From the NCBI GenBank assembly GCA_014193315.1, contig BJHS01000011.1, forward strand, positions 1-64,000: a DNA stretch of 64,000 bases. Direction: 5' to 3'. The translations under genes were made by a program, and so were the position numbers. Positions 33,279 to 42,728 of the stretch are shown here, one piece after another (the first letter of the stretch is position 1; every line of letters begins with the position of its first letter). The notes below the pieces were generated by a model. The model made no database searches, was not told the origin of the DNA, and saw only the letters and a list, made by a program, of their open reading frames with translations. This DNA is from Verrucomicrobiota bacterium. GTDB taxonomy: Bacteria > Verrucomicrobiota > Verrucomicrobiia > Opitutales > UBA953.

Positions 33279-34541
33279 ATGTCCTCCCCTTCCGAGCAGC
33301 CCACCCCCGAGCGCTTCCCGAACGGGCCGTTCGTGCGCTACATGGCCGGCGAAGGGATCTCGATGACGGGGACGTGGATGCAGGGTATGGCGTTGGGTTG
33401 GGTCATGACGGAGGTCGTCGCCCGCGAAGGCCTCCAGCGCTATGAAGGTCTCCTCCAAGCCTTGCCGCACCTCGCGAGCGGTCTGGTCATGCTGGCGCTC
33501 TTCCGCCCGGGCGGCGCGTACGCCGACCGCCATGACAAGCGCTTCATTCTTCAGGTCTGTCAGTTCGCGCAGATCGGCTTCGCCCTCGTGATCGGCCAGC
33601 TCATCGCCCACGACGCCTTGCACACCTGGCACCTCATCGCGGCGGCGGCCCTGCTTGGCATCTCCAGTTCATTCGAAATGCCGGCCGCCGCGGCGATCGT
33701 CCCGGAACTCGTAGCCAAGGAGAACGTCGCCAAGGCCATCTCGGTGGACCGCGCGGTCTTCCACGCCACCCGACTCGTCGGTCCGGCCGCCGCCGGCTAC
33801 CTCGTCACCAGCTACGGCGCCGAATGGGCTTTTTACCTGAACGCGGCTTCTTTCGTGGCGCTGATGATCGCACTGGCCACCCTACCCCGTCGACCGCAAG
33901 GCACGGCCGAGGAAGAGCAGAAACGTCAAGGCGGGGCCGGGGAAGGCTTTCGTCACGTCCGCCAGGACAAACCTAGCCTCGCGATGGTCGCCCTACTCGC
34001 GACCAACACGCTCTTCGTCTTCCCCGTCATCATCGTACTCCTCCCGCTGTACGCGAAGAACGACCTCCACGCCACCGCCAAGGAAATGGGCCTGTTGATG
34101 CTGTGCTCCGGACTGGGCTCGGTCTCCGGATCACTCCTCATCATGGCGCTGAATGTCGCGTGGCGCCGCATCGCCATCCTGACCGGCATGGTCCTCGCCT
34201 GCGGCGCGCTCGTCAGTCTCAGCCAGGCCACCGGACTGATTTGGGCTGGCCTCTCGCTCGTCACCCTGGCCGTGGGCGTGTCCACGCTGGTTGGCCTCGC
34301 CAACACCATCGTCCAAGAACGCTCGCCGGCGGAGCTGCGCGGGCGCGTCTCCGCGGTGGCTGGACTGAGCTTCTTCGGCTTCCTACCCTTCGCCGCGGTC
34401 ATCATGGGCTGGATGACCGACCTCTTCAAACTACGCAACGTCCTGCTAGGCTCGTCGATCTGCTACGCCATCATCGGTCTTCTCGTGATGCTCACCCTCG
34501 GCAGCAAGGTCACCGGGGACGAGGAACGCAGCAGTGAGTAG
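33279..34541 (+). CDS. MFS transporter, EntS-like (MFS_3) exporter
   Basis: 420 residues with about 11-12 membrane segments. The N-terminus FPNGPFVRYMAGEGISMTGTWMQGMALGWVM is typical of the EntS/MFS_3 group. The A-motif-like loop GGAYADRHDKRFILQ follows TM2, then ISSSFEMPAAAAIVPELVAKENVAKAISVDRAVFHATRLVGPAAAGYLV. The second half repeats the fold with VQERSPAELRGRVSAVAGLSFFG. Members export siderophores or drugs; the substrate is unknown. The gene is flanked by two inverted copies of a composite repeat, and its TAG stop is part of a GAGTAGG heptamer. Confidence 0.9.
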   Translation: MSSPSEQPTPERFPNGPFVRYMAGEGISMTGTWMQGMALGWVMTEVVAREGLQRYEGLLQALPHLASGLVMLALFRPGGAYADRHDKRFILQVCQFAQIGFALVIGQLIAHDALHTWHLIAAAALLGISSSFEMPAAAAIVPELVAKENVAKAISVDRAVFHATRLVGPAAAGYLVTSYGAEWAFYLNAASFVALMIALATLPRRPQGTAEEEQKRQGGAGEGFRHVRQDKPSLAMVALLATNTLFVFPVIIVLLPLYAKNDLHATAKEMGLLMLCSGLGSVSGSLLIMALNVAWRRIAILTGMVLACGALVSLSQATGLIWAGLSLVTLAVGVSTLVGLANTIVQERSPAELRGRVSAVAGLSFFGFLPFAAVIMGWMTDLFKLRNVLLGSSICYAIIGLLVMLTLGSKVTGDEERSSE

Positions 34542-34780
34542 GCCGCGGGGAGTAGGGAGTGGGGAGTCGAGTCCTGGATCGAGTACAGAGGGCTGAGTTC
34601 TGAGTATAGAGAGCTGAGTACAGATCGGGTCAGGAAATTGGTATGTTCTGCTTTTGGGCTGATGCATCGTACTGTACTCCGCAATCCGTACTCAGCTGCG
34701 ACCCCCCAAAAGTCACGGCCGACCGGGACGGTCAGCCCTACCTAATTAATAACTGTCCCTGTCCCGTCCCTGCCCCTGGC
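34536..34780. repeat. Composite repeat element copy B (inverted) with hexamers
   Basis: Heptamers GAGTAGG/GAGTGGG begin on the MFS stop codon. A clean run of six GAGNNNN units covers 34581-34622 (GAGTACA, GAGGGCT, GAGTTCT...). The loop 34623-34665 and the arm 34669-34695 follow, and the end GGGACGGTCAGCCCTA (34725-34740) is the mirror of the start of copy A. Hexamers CTGTCC, CTGTCC continue at 34753-34770. Read on the minus strand, it is homologous to 33023-33190 over the whole length. Confidence 0.8.
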
Positions 34781-34800
34781 GAACTTTGCTCGCCCCAAAG

Positions 34801-34875
34801 TGGTGCACCCGTTGGGACTCGAACCCAAATCGCCGGCTTCGGAGGCCAGAATTCTATCCATTGAAATACGGGTAC
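34801..34875 (-). tRNA. tRNA-Arg (anticodon CCG)
   Basis: On the minus strand GTACCCG pairs with CGGGTGC, including one U-G pair. The anticodon stem CTGGC/GCCGG holds CTCCGAA, anticodon CCG. The T arm is TTGGG-TTCGAGT-CCCAA. The discriminator is A and CCA is encoded (34801-34803). Confidence 0.95.
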
Positions 34876-34934
34876 TGAAAATCCATCCAACCGAGGCAGG
34901 CAGAGCGAGTCAACCCTTCCCCTCCGCCTTGCAT

Positions 34935-35756
34935 TTACTTAGCCGCGTCCTTTTCTTCCCGCGCCTTGGCTTCCGCCGCCTTGGTCGCTTTGGCTTCCGC
35001 CGCGGTCACCGGGGGCTTCCCGCCCACCTTACCATTACCACCCTTGGCGTCGGGATCGGGCTCGGCATCGAGGCGATCGGGGATCGACATGATGCGGGGC
35101 ACCGTCCGGGACGCGTCAGGCACGACGAAGAGCAGGTTGCGCATGCGGGCTTCCTTGACCCAGCTTCCGCGCACGATGGGAACGGTCTCCGTCTCCGGGG
35201 GGACCGGCGAGGCATCGACATAGACGACGTAAGGCTCATCGATACCGACGGTGGGCATGCACAGGGCGGAGCCCTTGGGGTTCACGGTGACGGTGGCATT
35301 GCCGAGCTTGGCGTAGATGATGCGGTCCGAAAGGTTGAACCAGACCACGGCACCTTCCGGGGCGCGATTCTTATGAAACTCCACCGGCAGCATGATGAAC
35401 GAAAGTGGGCCCGGCTGGCCGGTCGGGAGCAGGACGATTAGCGCGTCGCTCATCGCCTCCGGAATGTCGGTGAAAGGGGTGTTCTCCGGCAACGGCTCAG
35501 CCTTCGTCGGGGCCTTTAACGCGGCATAGACGCGGACCACGCCGGAGGGCAATTTCGCCCGGGCCGCCGAGATGGTCAGGCGCGGGAGGTCGAAATCGGT
35601 GCTTTCCTTCCCCACCACGAGGACGACCTTTTCCGGCGCATCAAAGGGGGCCTGAAAGTAGAGCATCCGGCAGGTCCGCGTGGAACTGCCCGGGGTGTCG
35701 GCGGCGCTAGCGAGTGCAGCGATACCAAGGACGAGGAGGGAGGAAAGCTTGTTCAT
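34935..35756 (-). CDS. Secreted protein of unknown function with Ala/Lys/Glu-rich C-terminus
   Basis: 273 residues from ATG 35756 with signal peptide MNKLSSLLVLGIAALASAAD. The middle (about 25-225) is predicted beta-rich (RMLYFQAPFDAPEKVVLVVGKESTDFDLPRLTIS..., VVWFNLSDRIIYAKLGNATVTVNPKGS). The last 45 residues are low-complexity Ala/Lys/Glu/Gly (TAAEAKATKAAEAKAREEKDAAK). No catalytic motif seen and family not recognised. It lies downstream of the CE15 esterase with 73 bp between and may share its transcript. The longer frame upstream is the CE15 shadow. Confidence 0.7.
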   Translation of the reverse strand: MNKLSSLLVLGIAALASAADTPGSSTRTCRMLYFQAPFDAPEKVVLVVGKESTDFDLPRLTISAARAKLPSGVVRVYAALKAPTKAEPLPENTPFTDIPEAMSDALIVLLPTGQPGPLSFIMLPVEFHKNRAPEGAVVWFNLSDRIIYAKLGNATVTVNPKGSALCMPTVGIDEPYVVYVDASPVPPETETVPIVRGSWVKEARMRNLLFVVPDASRTVPRIMSIPDRLDAEPDPDAKGGNGKVGGKPPVTAAEAKATKAAEAKAREEKDAAK

Positions 35757-35829
35757 GAAACCAAGGGGAGCGGGTGGCTCAAAATGAGGGGTCTCCCCCA
35801 CCTTGACGATACAACAATTCAGGTTTGGC

Positions 35830-37107
35830 CTATTTACGGGCGAGCACCCGGTCCGCAAAATCGAGGTAGGCCTGCCAATCCTCGAGCGTGACGTCATGCT
35901 TACCGGCACGCACGTGGTAGCCGATGGACTGGCCGACCCTCTGGCCGACCGCCGGGTAGACCTCGGTGCCAAGGCCAGGCTGGCCGAGGAGTTTAAAGAC
36001 CGGCTCGGCCGCCAGCGCCCCGAGGAACTCGCCCTTGGGGTCCGACCAGCGGTCCTCGACGGCGCTGGCGACGTAGAGCGGGCGGGGGGCGATGAGCGCG
36101 AGGAGGTGGTGCTGGTCAAGGGGCATGCGGTCCTCTTTCTCGGCGAAGGTGGCGTAGCGGGCGGTGAACCAATGCGGGAAGCCGCGACCAGGGTAAGCGC
36201 CGGCGATGATGCCGACGGTCTCGCCGAAGATCCGTTTGCCGAGGGCGGCACCGCCGCAACCGGACTCATTGGAGATGATGAGCGCAAAACGTTCGTTCTG
36301 GGCGCCGGCCCAGAGCGAGGCCTTGCCGAGACGCGAATGACCAATCACGGCGACACGCTTGGCGTCGACCGCGGGAATCTGCTCGAGCGCGTCGAGCGAA
36401 CGCGAGAGGCCCCAGGCCCACGCGCCGATGCAGGCCCAGTCGCCATCCTTCCACACGGTATTCGCACCGTCAGGGGAGAGCGCCGCGCGGAAGCCCTGCT
36501 TCCAGCCTTCGGGGAAGTCGGGTTCGAAATCCCCGCAGTAGACCGTCGCCAGCGCGTAGCCGCGCGCGATTAGAGTCTCGACCTGCCAGCGGGCGGCCTG
36601 ACTACCCCGCCCTTTCTCGGCAGCGCGGCTCGACCCATCGGCCGCGGCCCACTGCTTCGAGACCCAGGTGGAGGGCAGGAGGACCGCCTTATCTTCAACC
36701 GCGGTGTGATTGCCGCCGAAATTGAGCCCGAGAAAAACCGGGACAGCCCCCTTCGCCCCATTGGGTACGTAAAGCAAGAGATCGAAGGCCGGGCCGGACT
36801 TGCCGATCGGCCAGACCTTGAGCTGCGTGCGCGTGGCCTTGCCGTCGAGGGCCGTGGCGGAAGTTTCGACGACCTCGGACACCGCGGCCAGCTGGCGCGG
36901 ACGCGTGTCGGGCGTGCGACCGTAGATGTTCTCCTCGACCAGCTTCATCACCTCGGGTCGGCGGGACTCGCGCCACTGCTTCGCCTCCACGACCCGGCGG
37001 CCGGCGTTGTCCACCAGCGGATCCGGCAGCGTGTACGGCGGCACCTTCGCCTCATCATCGATCGTGGCAGGTATCGTCGCGGCCAGGAAAAGCAGGGGTA
37101 GAAGCAT
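35830..37107 (-). CDS. CE15-family glucuronoyl methylesterase
   Basis: 425 residues with a weak N-terminal signal (MLLPLLFLAATIPAT). The alpha/beta-hydrolase nucleophile is Ser258 in VIGHSRLGKASLW. SNESGCGG follows (about 280-287), then VEDRWSDPKGEF and the late KHDVT His near 408. GLNFGGNHT near 127-134 forms the oxyanion region. In CE15 enzymes these residues cleave ester links between lignin alcohols and glucuronoyl side chains of xylan. Bacterial members have GHSRLG as here. The first bases of the gene run straight into a heptamer repeat array. Confidence 0.9.
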   Translation of the reverse strand: MLLPLLFLAATIPATIDDEAKVPPYTLPDPLVDNAGRRVVEAKQWRESRRPEVMKLVEENIYGRTPDTRPRQLAAVSEVVETSATALDGKATRTQLKVWPIGKSGPAFDLLLYVPNGAKGAVPVFLGLNFGGNHTAVEDKAVLLPSTWVSKQWAAADGSSRAAEKGRGSQAARWQVETLIARGYALATVYCGDFEPDFPEGWKQGFRAALSPDGANTVWKDGDWACIGAWAWGLSRSLDALEQIPAVDAKRVAVIGHSRLGKASLWAGAQNERFALIISNESGCGGAALGKRIFGETVGIIAGAYPGRGFPHWFTARYATFAEKEDRMPLDQHHLLALIAPRPLYVASAVEDRWSDPKGEFLGALAAEPVFKLLGQPGLGTEVYPAVGQRVGQSIGYHVRAGKHDVTLEDWQAYLDFADRVLARK

Positions 37108-37108
37108 G

Positions 37109-37256
37109 AGGGATTGGGGTTTAAGTATTAGGAATCAGGGATTAGGTTTTAGAAAGACGGAAATAATCACCGAACTAAAACCCACCCCTTCTTCCCACCC
37201 CCCTAACACCTAATCCCCAATCCCTAATCCCTACTCCCTATTTCCCCCTCTCCTAC
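37109..37256. repeat. Inverted heptamer arrays between CE15 and folA
   Basis: Left arm 37109-37157 has seven units (AGGGATT, GGGGTTT, AAGTATT, AGGAATC, AGGGATT, AGGTTTT, AGAAAGA). Right arm 37201-37256 has eight units of the complementary class (CCCTAAC, ACCTAAT, CCCCAAT, CCCTAAT...). The left arm starts one base after the CE15 start codon, and the last right-hand unit contains the folA stop codon. The AT-rich centre has no gene. Confidence 0.85.
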
Positions 37257-37744
37257 CTCTCCCAGACCTCAAACGTGTACTTCACGCCTTCGTGTTCTCC
37301 GTCCTGCGCGAAGGTCCGGCGGGTGAAGTGACTCTGCCAATCGGCGGGGAAGCGGCGGTCGCCTTCATAGTCGCGATGGATCCGGGTGATGAAGAGCTTG
37401 GTGCAGAGCGGGAGGCCCTCGGCGTAGATGCGTTCGCCACCGGTGATCCACACGGGGCCGGACCAAGGCATCGACTGAGCCACGCACAGCGCCTCTCCGA
37501 GGTCGGCCGCACGCTCGGCACCCGGAAAAGCCTTCTCCAAATCTCGCGAGACGACCACGGTCCCCCTCCCCTCCAAGGCCTTACCGAGTTCAGCGTAGCA
37601 GGCCGGGCCTTCGATCATGATGCCGCCGCGGGTGGTCTCCAGAAACCACGCCAGGTCCTCCGGCAGGTGCCAGGGCAGCCGACCAGCCGCCCCGATGACG
37701 CCATTGCGGGCGACGGCGACGATGCACTGGACGGGCTTGGGCAC
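37253..37744 (-). CDS. folA: Dihydrofolate reductase
   Basis: 163 residues from a GTG at 37744, the standard length. Family landmarks are CIVAVARNGVIGAAGRLPWHLPEDLAWF at the start, IMIEGPACYAELGKALEGRGTVVVSR, WITGGERIYAEGLPLCTKLFITRI, and an EGVKYTFEVWER end. It reduces dihydrofolate to tetrahydrofolate. The normally conserved GRxTYxSL-like segment reads IEGPACYAELG, a mild departure. thyA is not adjacent. The leader before the GTG is TTAAACCC with no Shine-Dalgarno sequence. Confidence 0.93.
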   Translation of the reverse strand: MPKPVQCIVAVARNGVIGAAGRLPWHLPEDLAWFLETTRGGIMIEGPACYAELGKALEGRGTVVVSRDLEKAFPGAERAADLGEALCVAQSMPWSGPVWITGGERIYAEGLPLCTKLFITRIHRDYEGDRRFPADWQSHFTRRTFAQDGEHEGVKYTFEVWER

Positions 37745-37839
37745 GGGTTTAAAGTGGGGCTAACCCCCTCTGGCGCAAGCGCAAGGGAGGGCCCGCTGGA
37801 CAGATTGACAGAGGCCGATGGGGTGGGCAAGGTGACCCG

Positions 37840-39441
37840 ATGATTACCTGGCTACAGAACGCCACCTCCAAGCACCACCGCACGATCTTCGGCTTCCTGC
37901 TCGTGATCGTGGTCGTCTCCTTCGTCGGTTACGGCTTCGCCGGCCGCGGGGCCCTCGGCCCCAATTCCGAGCTCCGCTACATGGGCATCGACCTTGCGGA
38001 CTCGCGCAACCGCCAGCGCTACTACTTCGACTGCCAGACTTTCTCGCTCGGTCGCATCCAGGGTCTGACGATGCAGTCGCGTATCGCCGAACTGCACCTG
38101 GCCGACGAACTGGGTATCCCCGAGCCGACCGAGGGCGAAGTCCGCCGTATCGCCCGCGAGATGTCCAAGATGTTCGCGACCAGCGCCGACGGCAAGCCGT
38201 CCGACGACGGGGTCACCAAGTTCCTGGCTTTCACTTCCCGCCAGCTGAGCGTGAACGAGCCGGAGGCCGCCGTCCGTTTCGAAACCTTCATCAAGGATAC
38301 CTGGCGCATCAACAAGCTCTTCACCACCTTGTCGGGCAAAGGTCACGCCACCGCCGCCTTGCTCAAGCGCCAGTTGGACCGCTCCCGCACGCTCTGGACG
38401 ACCGATGTGGCGACGTTCGCCACAAAAGACTTCAAGCCGGCGATCAAGGACGACGAAGCTGCGATCAAGGCAGCCTTCGACAAGAACAAGGAAGCCTACA
38501 AATTACCGCCCCGCGTGGAGGTCACCGCCGTCACGATCTCCAACCTCACCCCCGACACCGCCCCGATCACCGACGACGAGATCGTGAACTACGGCTACAA
38601 CCTGGCCGAGAAGTTCAAGTTCGAGACGGGCAAGGTGAAGGAACAGGCCCTCGCGAAGCGCCCGGAGATCGAGAAGATCATCCGACAAGACCGCGCCGTG
38701 ACGAGCCTCGCGGGGCAAGTGTCCGACGAGCTGGCCGAGAAATTTGCGACCGACGCGACCAAGGCGAATAACCCGGGTTTCGCCGAGTGGCTCAAGAGCC
38801 GTAAGGCCGTCCTGAAGACCCTGCCCACCTTCGACGTGGGGGCGGCCCCGACGACCGAGAAGGTGCCCGCCGAGGCCCTGCGGGCCGCCGGCGAGCTGAC
38901 CGAGAAGGAGTGGCGCACCGAGGTCTACCGCACGGAAGATTCCGTGGTCTTCCTCACCCTGGTCAAGCGCACCGAAGCCCGCGTGCCTGAATTCAAGGAG
39001 GTCGCCAAACTGGCCACCGACAACTGGCGCGACGCCCAGCGTCAGCGATTGGTCAAGGAAGAGGTTCAGCTGCTCGGCAAGGCCCTCCAGTCCGACCAAG
39101 CCGCCGGCAAGACCTTTGCCGACAGTACCAAGGCCCTGGGCCTCAAGCTCACCTCCCCCGCCCCGTTCTCCATGAGCACGCTGCCCGACACGGTGCGTGC
39201 CTCCGAGGAAGACTCGCTGATGGCGATCGAACTGGCTGGCCTCAACAAGGTCACCCCAGGTCTGCGACTGGACAACGGCGACTACGCCTTCATCCGGGCC
39301 GCGAAGAACGAGCTCCCCAAGGAAGCCGTGAAGCCTGAGGAGCTCAACGAGTTCAAACAGTTCATCTCCAGCCGCCAGCGTAACCAAGCCGCCGACGGCG
39401 TGATGCAGGAGCTCGTGCCCGCCCCGCAGGTCCTGCGCTGA
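37840..39441 (+). CDS. PpiD/SurA-like membrane-anchored periplasmic chaperone
   Basis: 533 residues. An N-in membrane anchor (about 14-34, RTIFGFLLVIVVVSFVGYGFAG) is followed by a SurA_N-type helical domain (about 60-180), a long helical and beta region, and a C-terminal chaperone lobe (about 450-530). The layout is that of PpiD/PrsA-type folding factors, but I could not place a convincing parvulin PPIase signature, so it may be a pure chaperone. It is divergent from folA and convergent with gltX. AAGGTG 6 bases upstream of the ATG is a possible weak ribosome-binding site. Confidence 0.78.
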   Translation: MITWLQNATSKHHRTIFGFLLVIVVVSFVGYGFAGRGALGPNSELRYMGIDLADSRNRQRYYFDCQTFSLGRIQGLTMQSRIAELHLADELGIPEPTEGEVRRIAREMSKMFATSADGKPSDDGVTKFLAFTSRQLSVNEPEAAVRFETFIKDTWRINKLFTTLSGKGHATAALLKRQLDRSRTLWTTDVATFATKDFKPAIKDDEAAIKAAFDKNKEAYKLPPRVEVTAVTISNLTPDTAPITDDEIVNYGYNLAEKFKFETGKVKEQALAKRPEIEKIIRQDRAVTSLAGQVSDELAEKFATDATKANNPGFAEWLKSRKAVLKTLPTFDVGAAPTTEKVPAEALRAAGELTEKEWRTEVYRTEDSVVFLTLVKRTEARVPEFKEVAKLATDNWRDAQRQRLVKEEVQLLGKALQSDQAAGKTFADSTKALGLKLTSPAPFSMSTLPDTVRASEEDSLMAIELAGLNKVTPGLRLDNGDYAFIRAAKNELPKEAVKPEELNEFKQFISSRQRNQAADGVMQELVPAPQVLR

Positions 39442-39454
39442 GGAGACGAGGGTG

Positions 39455-39524
39455 TAGGTGTTGGGTGTTGGGAACCTACTCCCCACTCCCTAACTCCTCC
39501 CCCCTGCTTCCTACACCCTCACCC
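39455..39524. repeat. Heptamer array (10 units) between ppiD-like gene and gltX
   Basis: The units run TAGGTGT, TGGGTGT, TGGGAAC, then CTACTCC, CCACTCC, CTAACTC, CTCCCCC, CTGCTTC, CTACACC, CTCACCC, in one unbroken 7-bp phase. The last unit contains the gltX stop codon. The centre is almost the same as in the mnmA-ubiE array at 3421-3532. Confidence 0.8.
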
Positions 39525-40874
39525 CTTCAACCTCTTCAACACGGTCTCCTGGCCGAGGACGCGGAGGACGGCTTGGAGATGAGCGCCGCCGCCCTGGCCG
39601 GAAACGGCGAACCGGACGGGCGCAAAGTAGTCGGTAGGCTTACGGCCGTGGGCTGCACCGACGGTGGCGAAGGCGGCATCCATCGCGGCCTCGGTCCACA
39701 CGCAGCCCGCGAGGGCGGGCAGGATCTCGGCCACGCGGGCCTGCGGGTCGCCGCCCTTCTTGGTGAGGTTGGCCAGCGCGTTCTCGTCCTTCTTGAAGTC
39801 GTCGGTGAAGAAGAACCGCACGAAGTCGGGCAGGTGCTCCAGCGAGACGGCCTTCTCCTGGACCACCGCGAGGACTTCCTCTAGGCGGGCATCGGTCACC
39901 TGTGCGTCGATGACGCCCGCGTCCGCCAGGACCGGGCGGGCGAGCGCGGCGAACTGGGCCGGGGTCAAAGCGCGTAGCGTCTGCATATTCACGTTCGCCA
40001 TCTTCCGCTCGTCGAACCGGGCGTTGGACTGGTGCACCGCGCCGACCTCGAACTGCGCGATGATGTCGGCGATGGGCAGGACCTCGCGCCCGTCCGTCGG
40101 CGTCCAACCGAGCAGGCAGAGGTAGTTGCGCACGGCCTCGGGGAGGTAGCGGCGCTGCTGGTATTCCTCGATCAGCGCGCCCCGGTCGCGCTTGGACATC
40201 TTGCCCGGACCGTCGGTCTTGAGGATCAGCGGGATGTGGGCGTACTTCGGCGGCTCGACGCCGAAGGCCTTGAAGAGCTCGAGGTGCTTCGAGGTGTTGG
40301 AGAGGTGGTCCTCGCCCCGGATCACGTGCGTGATCTTCATCGCGATGTCGTCGACCACGTTGACGAAATGGAAGACCGGCTCGCCGTTGGAGCGGAAGAT
40401 CACGAAATCACGGTCCTCGGCGCGCTCGACACGGCCGCGGACCAGGTCATCGAGCACCATCGGGGCGGCGTCGACCTTCTCGATCTCCTTCTTCAGGTGG
40501 TCGTCGAAGACCGTCGAGCGGGCGCCCTCGAGGCGCAGCCACCAGGCACCGTCTTTCTCGTAGGCGCGCCCCTTGTCGGCCAGCTCCTTGAGTTTGGCGT
40601 GGTAGAGCTCGGTCCGCTGGGACTGGAAGTAAGGGCCGTGTTCGCCGCCCACGACGGGGCCTTCGTCCCAATCCGTCCCGAGCCAGTGCATGGAATCGAG
40701 GATGACCTTCAGGAATGCGTCGGAGTTGCGCTCCTTGTCGGTGTCCTCGATCCGCAGGATGAACTTGCCGCCGGTGTGCCGGGCGTAGAGCCAGTTGAAC
40801 AGGGCCGTGCGGGCGCTGCCGATATGGAAGAACCCGGTGGGGCTGGGCGCGAAACGCACGCGGACGGAGGACAT
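39519..40874 (-). CDS. gltX: Glutamate--tRNA ligase
   Basis: 451 residues from ATG 40874. The HIGH motif is in [21 protein letters not shown], the class I companion [11 protein letters not shown] follows, and the KMSKS loop is [11 protein letters not shown]. The start is chosen because [14 protein letters not shown] is the normal N-terminus; the long upstream extension is the glnS leader read backwards. It charges tRNA-Glu. A separate glutaminyl-tRNA synthetase is encoded divergently, so GltX here is probably discriminating. The stop codon is inside a heptamer array. Confidence 0.95.
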   Translation of the reverse strand: MSSVRVRFAPSPTGFFHIGSARTALFNWLYARHTGGKFILRIEDTDKERNSDAFLKVILDSMHWLGTDWDEGPVVGGEHGPYFQSQRTELYHAKLKELADKGRAYEKDGAWWLRLEGARSTVFDDHLKKEIEKVDAAPMVLDDLVRGRVERAEDRDFVIFRSNGEPVFHFVNVVDDIAMKITHVIRGEDHLSNTSKHLELFKAFGVEPPKYAHIPLILKTDGPGKMSKRDRGALIEEYQQRRYLPEAVRNYLCLLGWTPTDGREVLPIADIIAQFEVGAVHQSNARFDERKMANVNMQTLRALTPAQFAALARPVLADAGVIDAQVTDARLEEVLAVVQEKAVSLEHLPDFVRFFFTDDFKKDENALANLTKKGGDPQARVAEILPALAGCVWTEAAMDAAFATVGAAHGRKPTDYFAPVRFAVSGQGGGAHLQAVLRVLGQETVLKRLKG

Positions 40875-40876
40875 GC

Positions 40877-40990
40877 CCAAGGAATAGACGGAAAGCCGAG
40901 CCAAGGGGAAGTTATTTAAGCGGCGGCCGGGCCCCGCCCCACATTCCCCTTTCCCTTCCGAGGCCTTTCCGTCTATTCCTAGGGCTTGGG
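40877..40990. promoter_or_regulatory. Mirrored promoter/leader region of gltX and glnS
   Basis: The gltX leader (minus) and glnS leader (plus) share the sequence CTTTCCGTCTATTCC, followed by CTTGGGC a few bases on. On the plus strand these are the inverted arms 40877-40895 and 40965-40990; the right arm has a 6-bp insertion. TTCCCCTT also recurs upstream in both. TCTATT could be a -10 element, so this may be duplicated promoter core or a shared operator that co-regulates both synthetases. Confidence 0.6.
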
Positions 40991-41013
40991 CGACCCCGCC
41001 CGCCCCCGCAGCC

Positions 41014-42687
41014 ATGTCCTCGGAAACGCACCGCCACTTCATCCAGCAGATCGTCGACGCCGACCTCGCCGCCGGCAAGCACGCCGCGATCGCCACGCGC
41101 TTCCCCCCGGAGCCCAACGGCTACCTCCACATCGGCCACGCCAAGTCGATCTGCCTCAACTTCGGCCTCGCCCTGGAATTCAAGGGCCGCTGCCACCTGC
41201 GCATGGACGACACCAACCCCACCAAGGAAGAGGTGGAGTATGTCGACTCGATCAAGGAGGACGTCCGCTGGCTCGGCTTCGACTGGGGCCAGCACTACTA
41301 CCAGGCGTCCGACTACTTCGCGCGGATGCACGCCGACGCCATCCGGCTGATCGAGCTGGGCAAGGCCTACGTGTGCTTCCTGTCCCAGGAAGAGATCCGC
41401 GCCCACCACGGCGACGAGAAGACCCCGGGCAAGCCGACTCCGACCCGCGACGCCACCGTCGCCGCCAACCTCGCGGCGTTCGCCCAGATGACCCGCGGCG
41501 AGTTCGACGAGGGCAAGGCCGTGCTGCGCGCCAAGATCGACATGGCGTCGCCCAACATGCACCTGCGCGACCCGGTCATCTACCGCATCCGCAAGACGTC
41601 CCACCACAACACCGGCGACACGTGGTGCGTCTACCCGATGTACGACTACGCGCACCCGCTGGAGGACGCCTACGAGGGCATCACGCACTCCATCTGCACC
41701 CTCGAGTTCGAGGTGCACCGCCCCTTCTACGACTGGCTACTGCGCACCCTCGACACCCCCGCCAAGCCGCAGCAGATCGAGTTCGCCCGCCTCAACCTCA
41801 CCTACACGGTGATGTCCAAGCGCCGCCTGCTCGAGCTCGTGCAGGAGAAACGCGTGTCCGGCTGGGACGACCCCCGCATGCCCACCATCTCCGGCATGCG
41901 TCGCCGCGGCTACACCCCTGCCGCCGTCCGCCGCTTCTGCGAGACCGTCGGCATCACCAAGCACAACTCCCTCTCCGACGTCGCCCTGCTCGAGCACGCC
42001 GTCCGCGACGACCTCAACAAGACGTCCTCCCGCTTCATGACGATCCTCGACCCGGTGAAGCTCGTCATCGAGAACTACCCCGAGGGCCAGGTCGAGGAGC
42101 TCGACGCGACCAACAACCCCGAGGACCCCGCCGCCGGTACCCGCAAGGTGCCCTTCTCCAAGACCCTGCTCATCGAGCGGGCCGACTTCATGGAGATCCC
42201 GGAGAAGAAGTATTTCCGCCTGACCCCCGGCCAGGAGGTCCGTCTGCGCTGGGGCTACTTCGTCACCTGCACCGGCTGCAAGAAGGACGCCGCAGGCAAC
42301 GTCACCGAGGTCACCTGCACCTACGACCCGGCCACCCGCGGCGGCGACGCCCCGGACGGCCGCAAGGTCAAGGGCACGATCCACTGGGTCTCCGCCGCGC
42401 ACGCCGGCGACGTCGAGGTCCGCCTCTACGACCGCCTCTTCTCCCACGAGGACCTCAACCACATCCCCGAAGGCGTCGACTGGCGTACCCTCCTCAACCC
42501 CGGCTCGCTCTCCGTGATCCGCGGCAAAGTCGAACCCGCCCTCCTCGCCCTCGCGCCCGCCACGCGCGTCCAGTTCGAACGCACCGGCTACTTCTGCGTC
42601 GACGCCAAGGACTCGCAGCCCGGCAAGCCCGTCTTCAACCGCACCGTCGGCCTCAAGGACTCCTGGGCGAAGGTGGCGGGAAAGTGA
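41014..42687 (+). CDS. glnS: Glutamine--tRNA ligase
   Basis: 557 residues. HIGH motif: [53 protein letters not shown] is typical of GlnRS. The KMSKS equivalent is [11 protein letters not shown], and [31 protein letters not shown] distinguishes GlnRS from GltX. The C-terminal anticodon-binding beta-barrels follow from about 345 ([35 protein letters not shown]). Codon choice is very strongly G/C-ending, which suggests high expression. Divergent from gltX with mirrored leaders. Confidence 0.96.
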   Translation: MSSETHRHFIQQIVDADLAAGKHAAIATRFPPEPNGYLHIGHAKSICLNFGLALEFKGRCHLRMDDTNPTKEEVEYVDSIKEDVRWLGFDWGQHYYQASDYFARMHADAIRLIELGKAYVCFLSQEEIRAHHGDEKTPGKPTPTRDATVAANLAAFAQMTRGEFDEGKAVLRAKIDMASPNMHLRDPVIYRIRKTSHHNTGDTWCVYPMYDYAHPLEDAYEGITHSICTLEFEVHRPFYDWLLRTLDTPAKPQQIEFARLNLTYTVMSKRRLLELVQEKRVSGWDDPRMPTISGMRRRGYTPAAVRRFCETVGITKHNSLSDVALLEHAVRDDLNKTSSRFMTILDPVKLVIENYPEGQVEELDATNNPEDPAAGTRKVPFSKTLLIERADFMEIPEKKYFRLTPGQEVRLRWGYFVTCTGCKKDAAGNVTEVTCTYDPATRGGDAPDGRKVKGTIHWVSAAHAGDVEVRLYDRLFSHEDLNHIPEGVDWRTLLNPGSLSVIRGKVEPALLALAPATRVQFERTGYFCVDAKDSQPGKPVFNRTVGLKDSWAKVAGK

Positions 42688-42728
42688 CGGGCAGGGGCAA
42701 CACCGCGTGCTGACCTAGTATCCGGAGT

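Noticed and set aside
40875-41013. T-box riboswitch in front of gltX or glnS
   Set aside because: The leaders are too short, and no T-box sequence or specifier stem is visible; T-boxes are mainly in Firmicutes.
40986-42713. 575-residue plus-strand frame overlapping glnS
   Set aside because: Arg/Pro-rich low-complexity translation of the glnS sequence in another frame; glnS is unmistakable.
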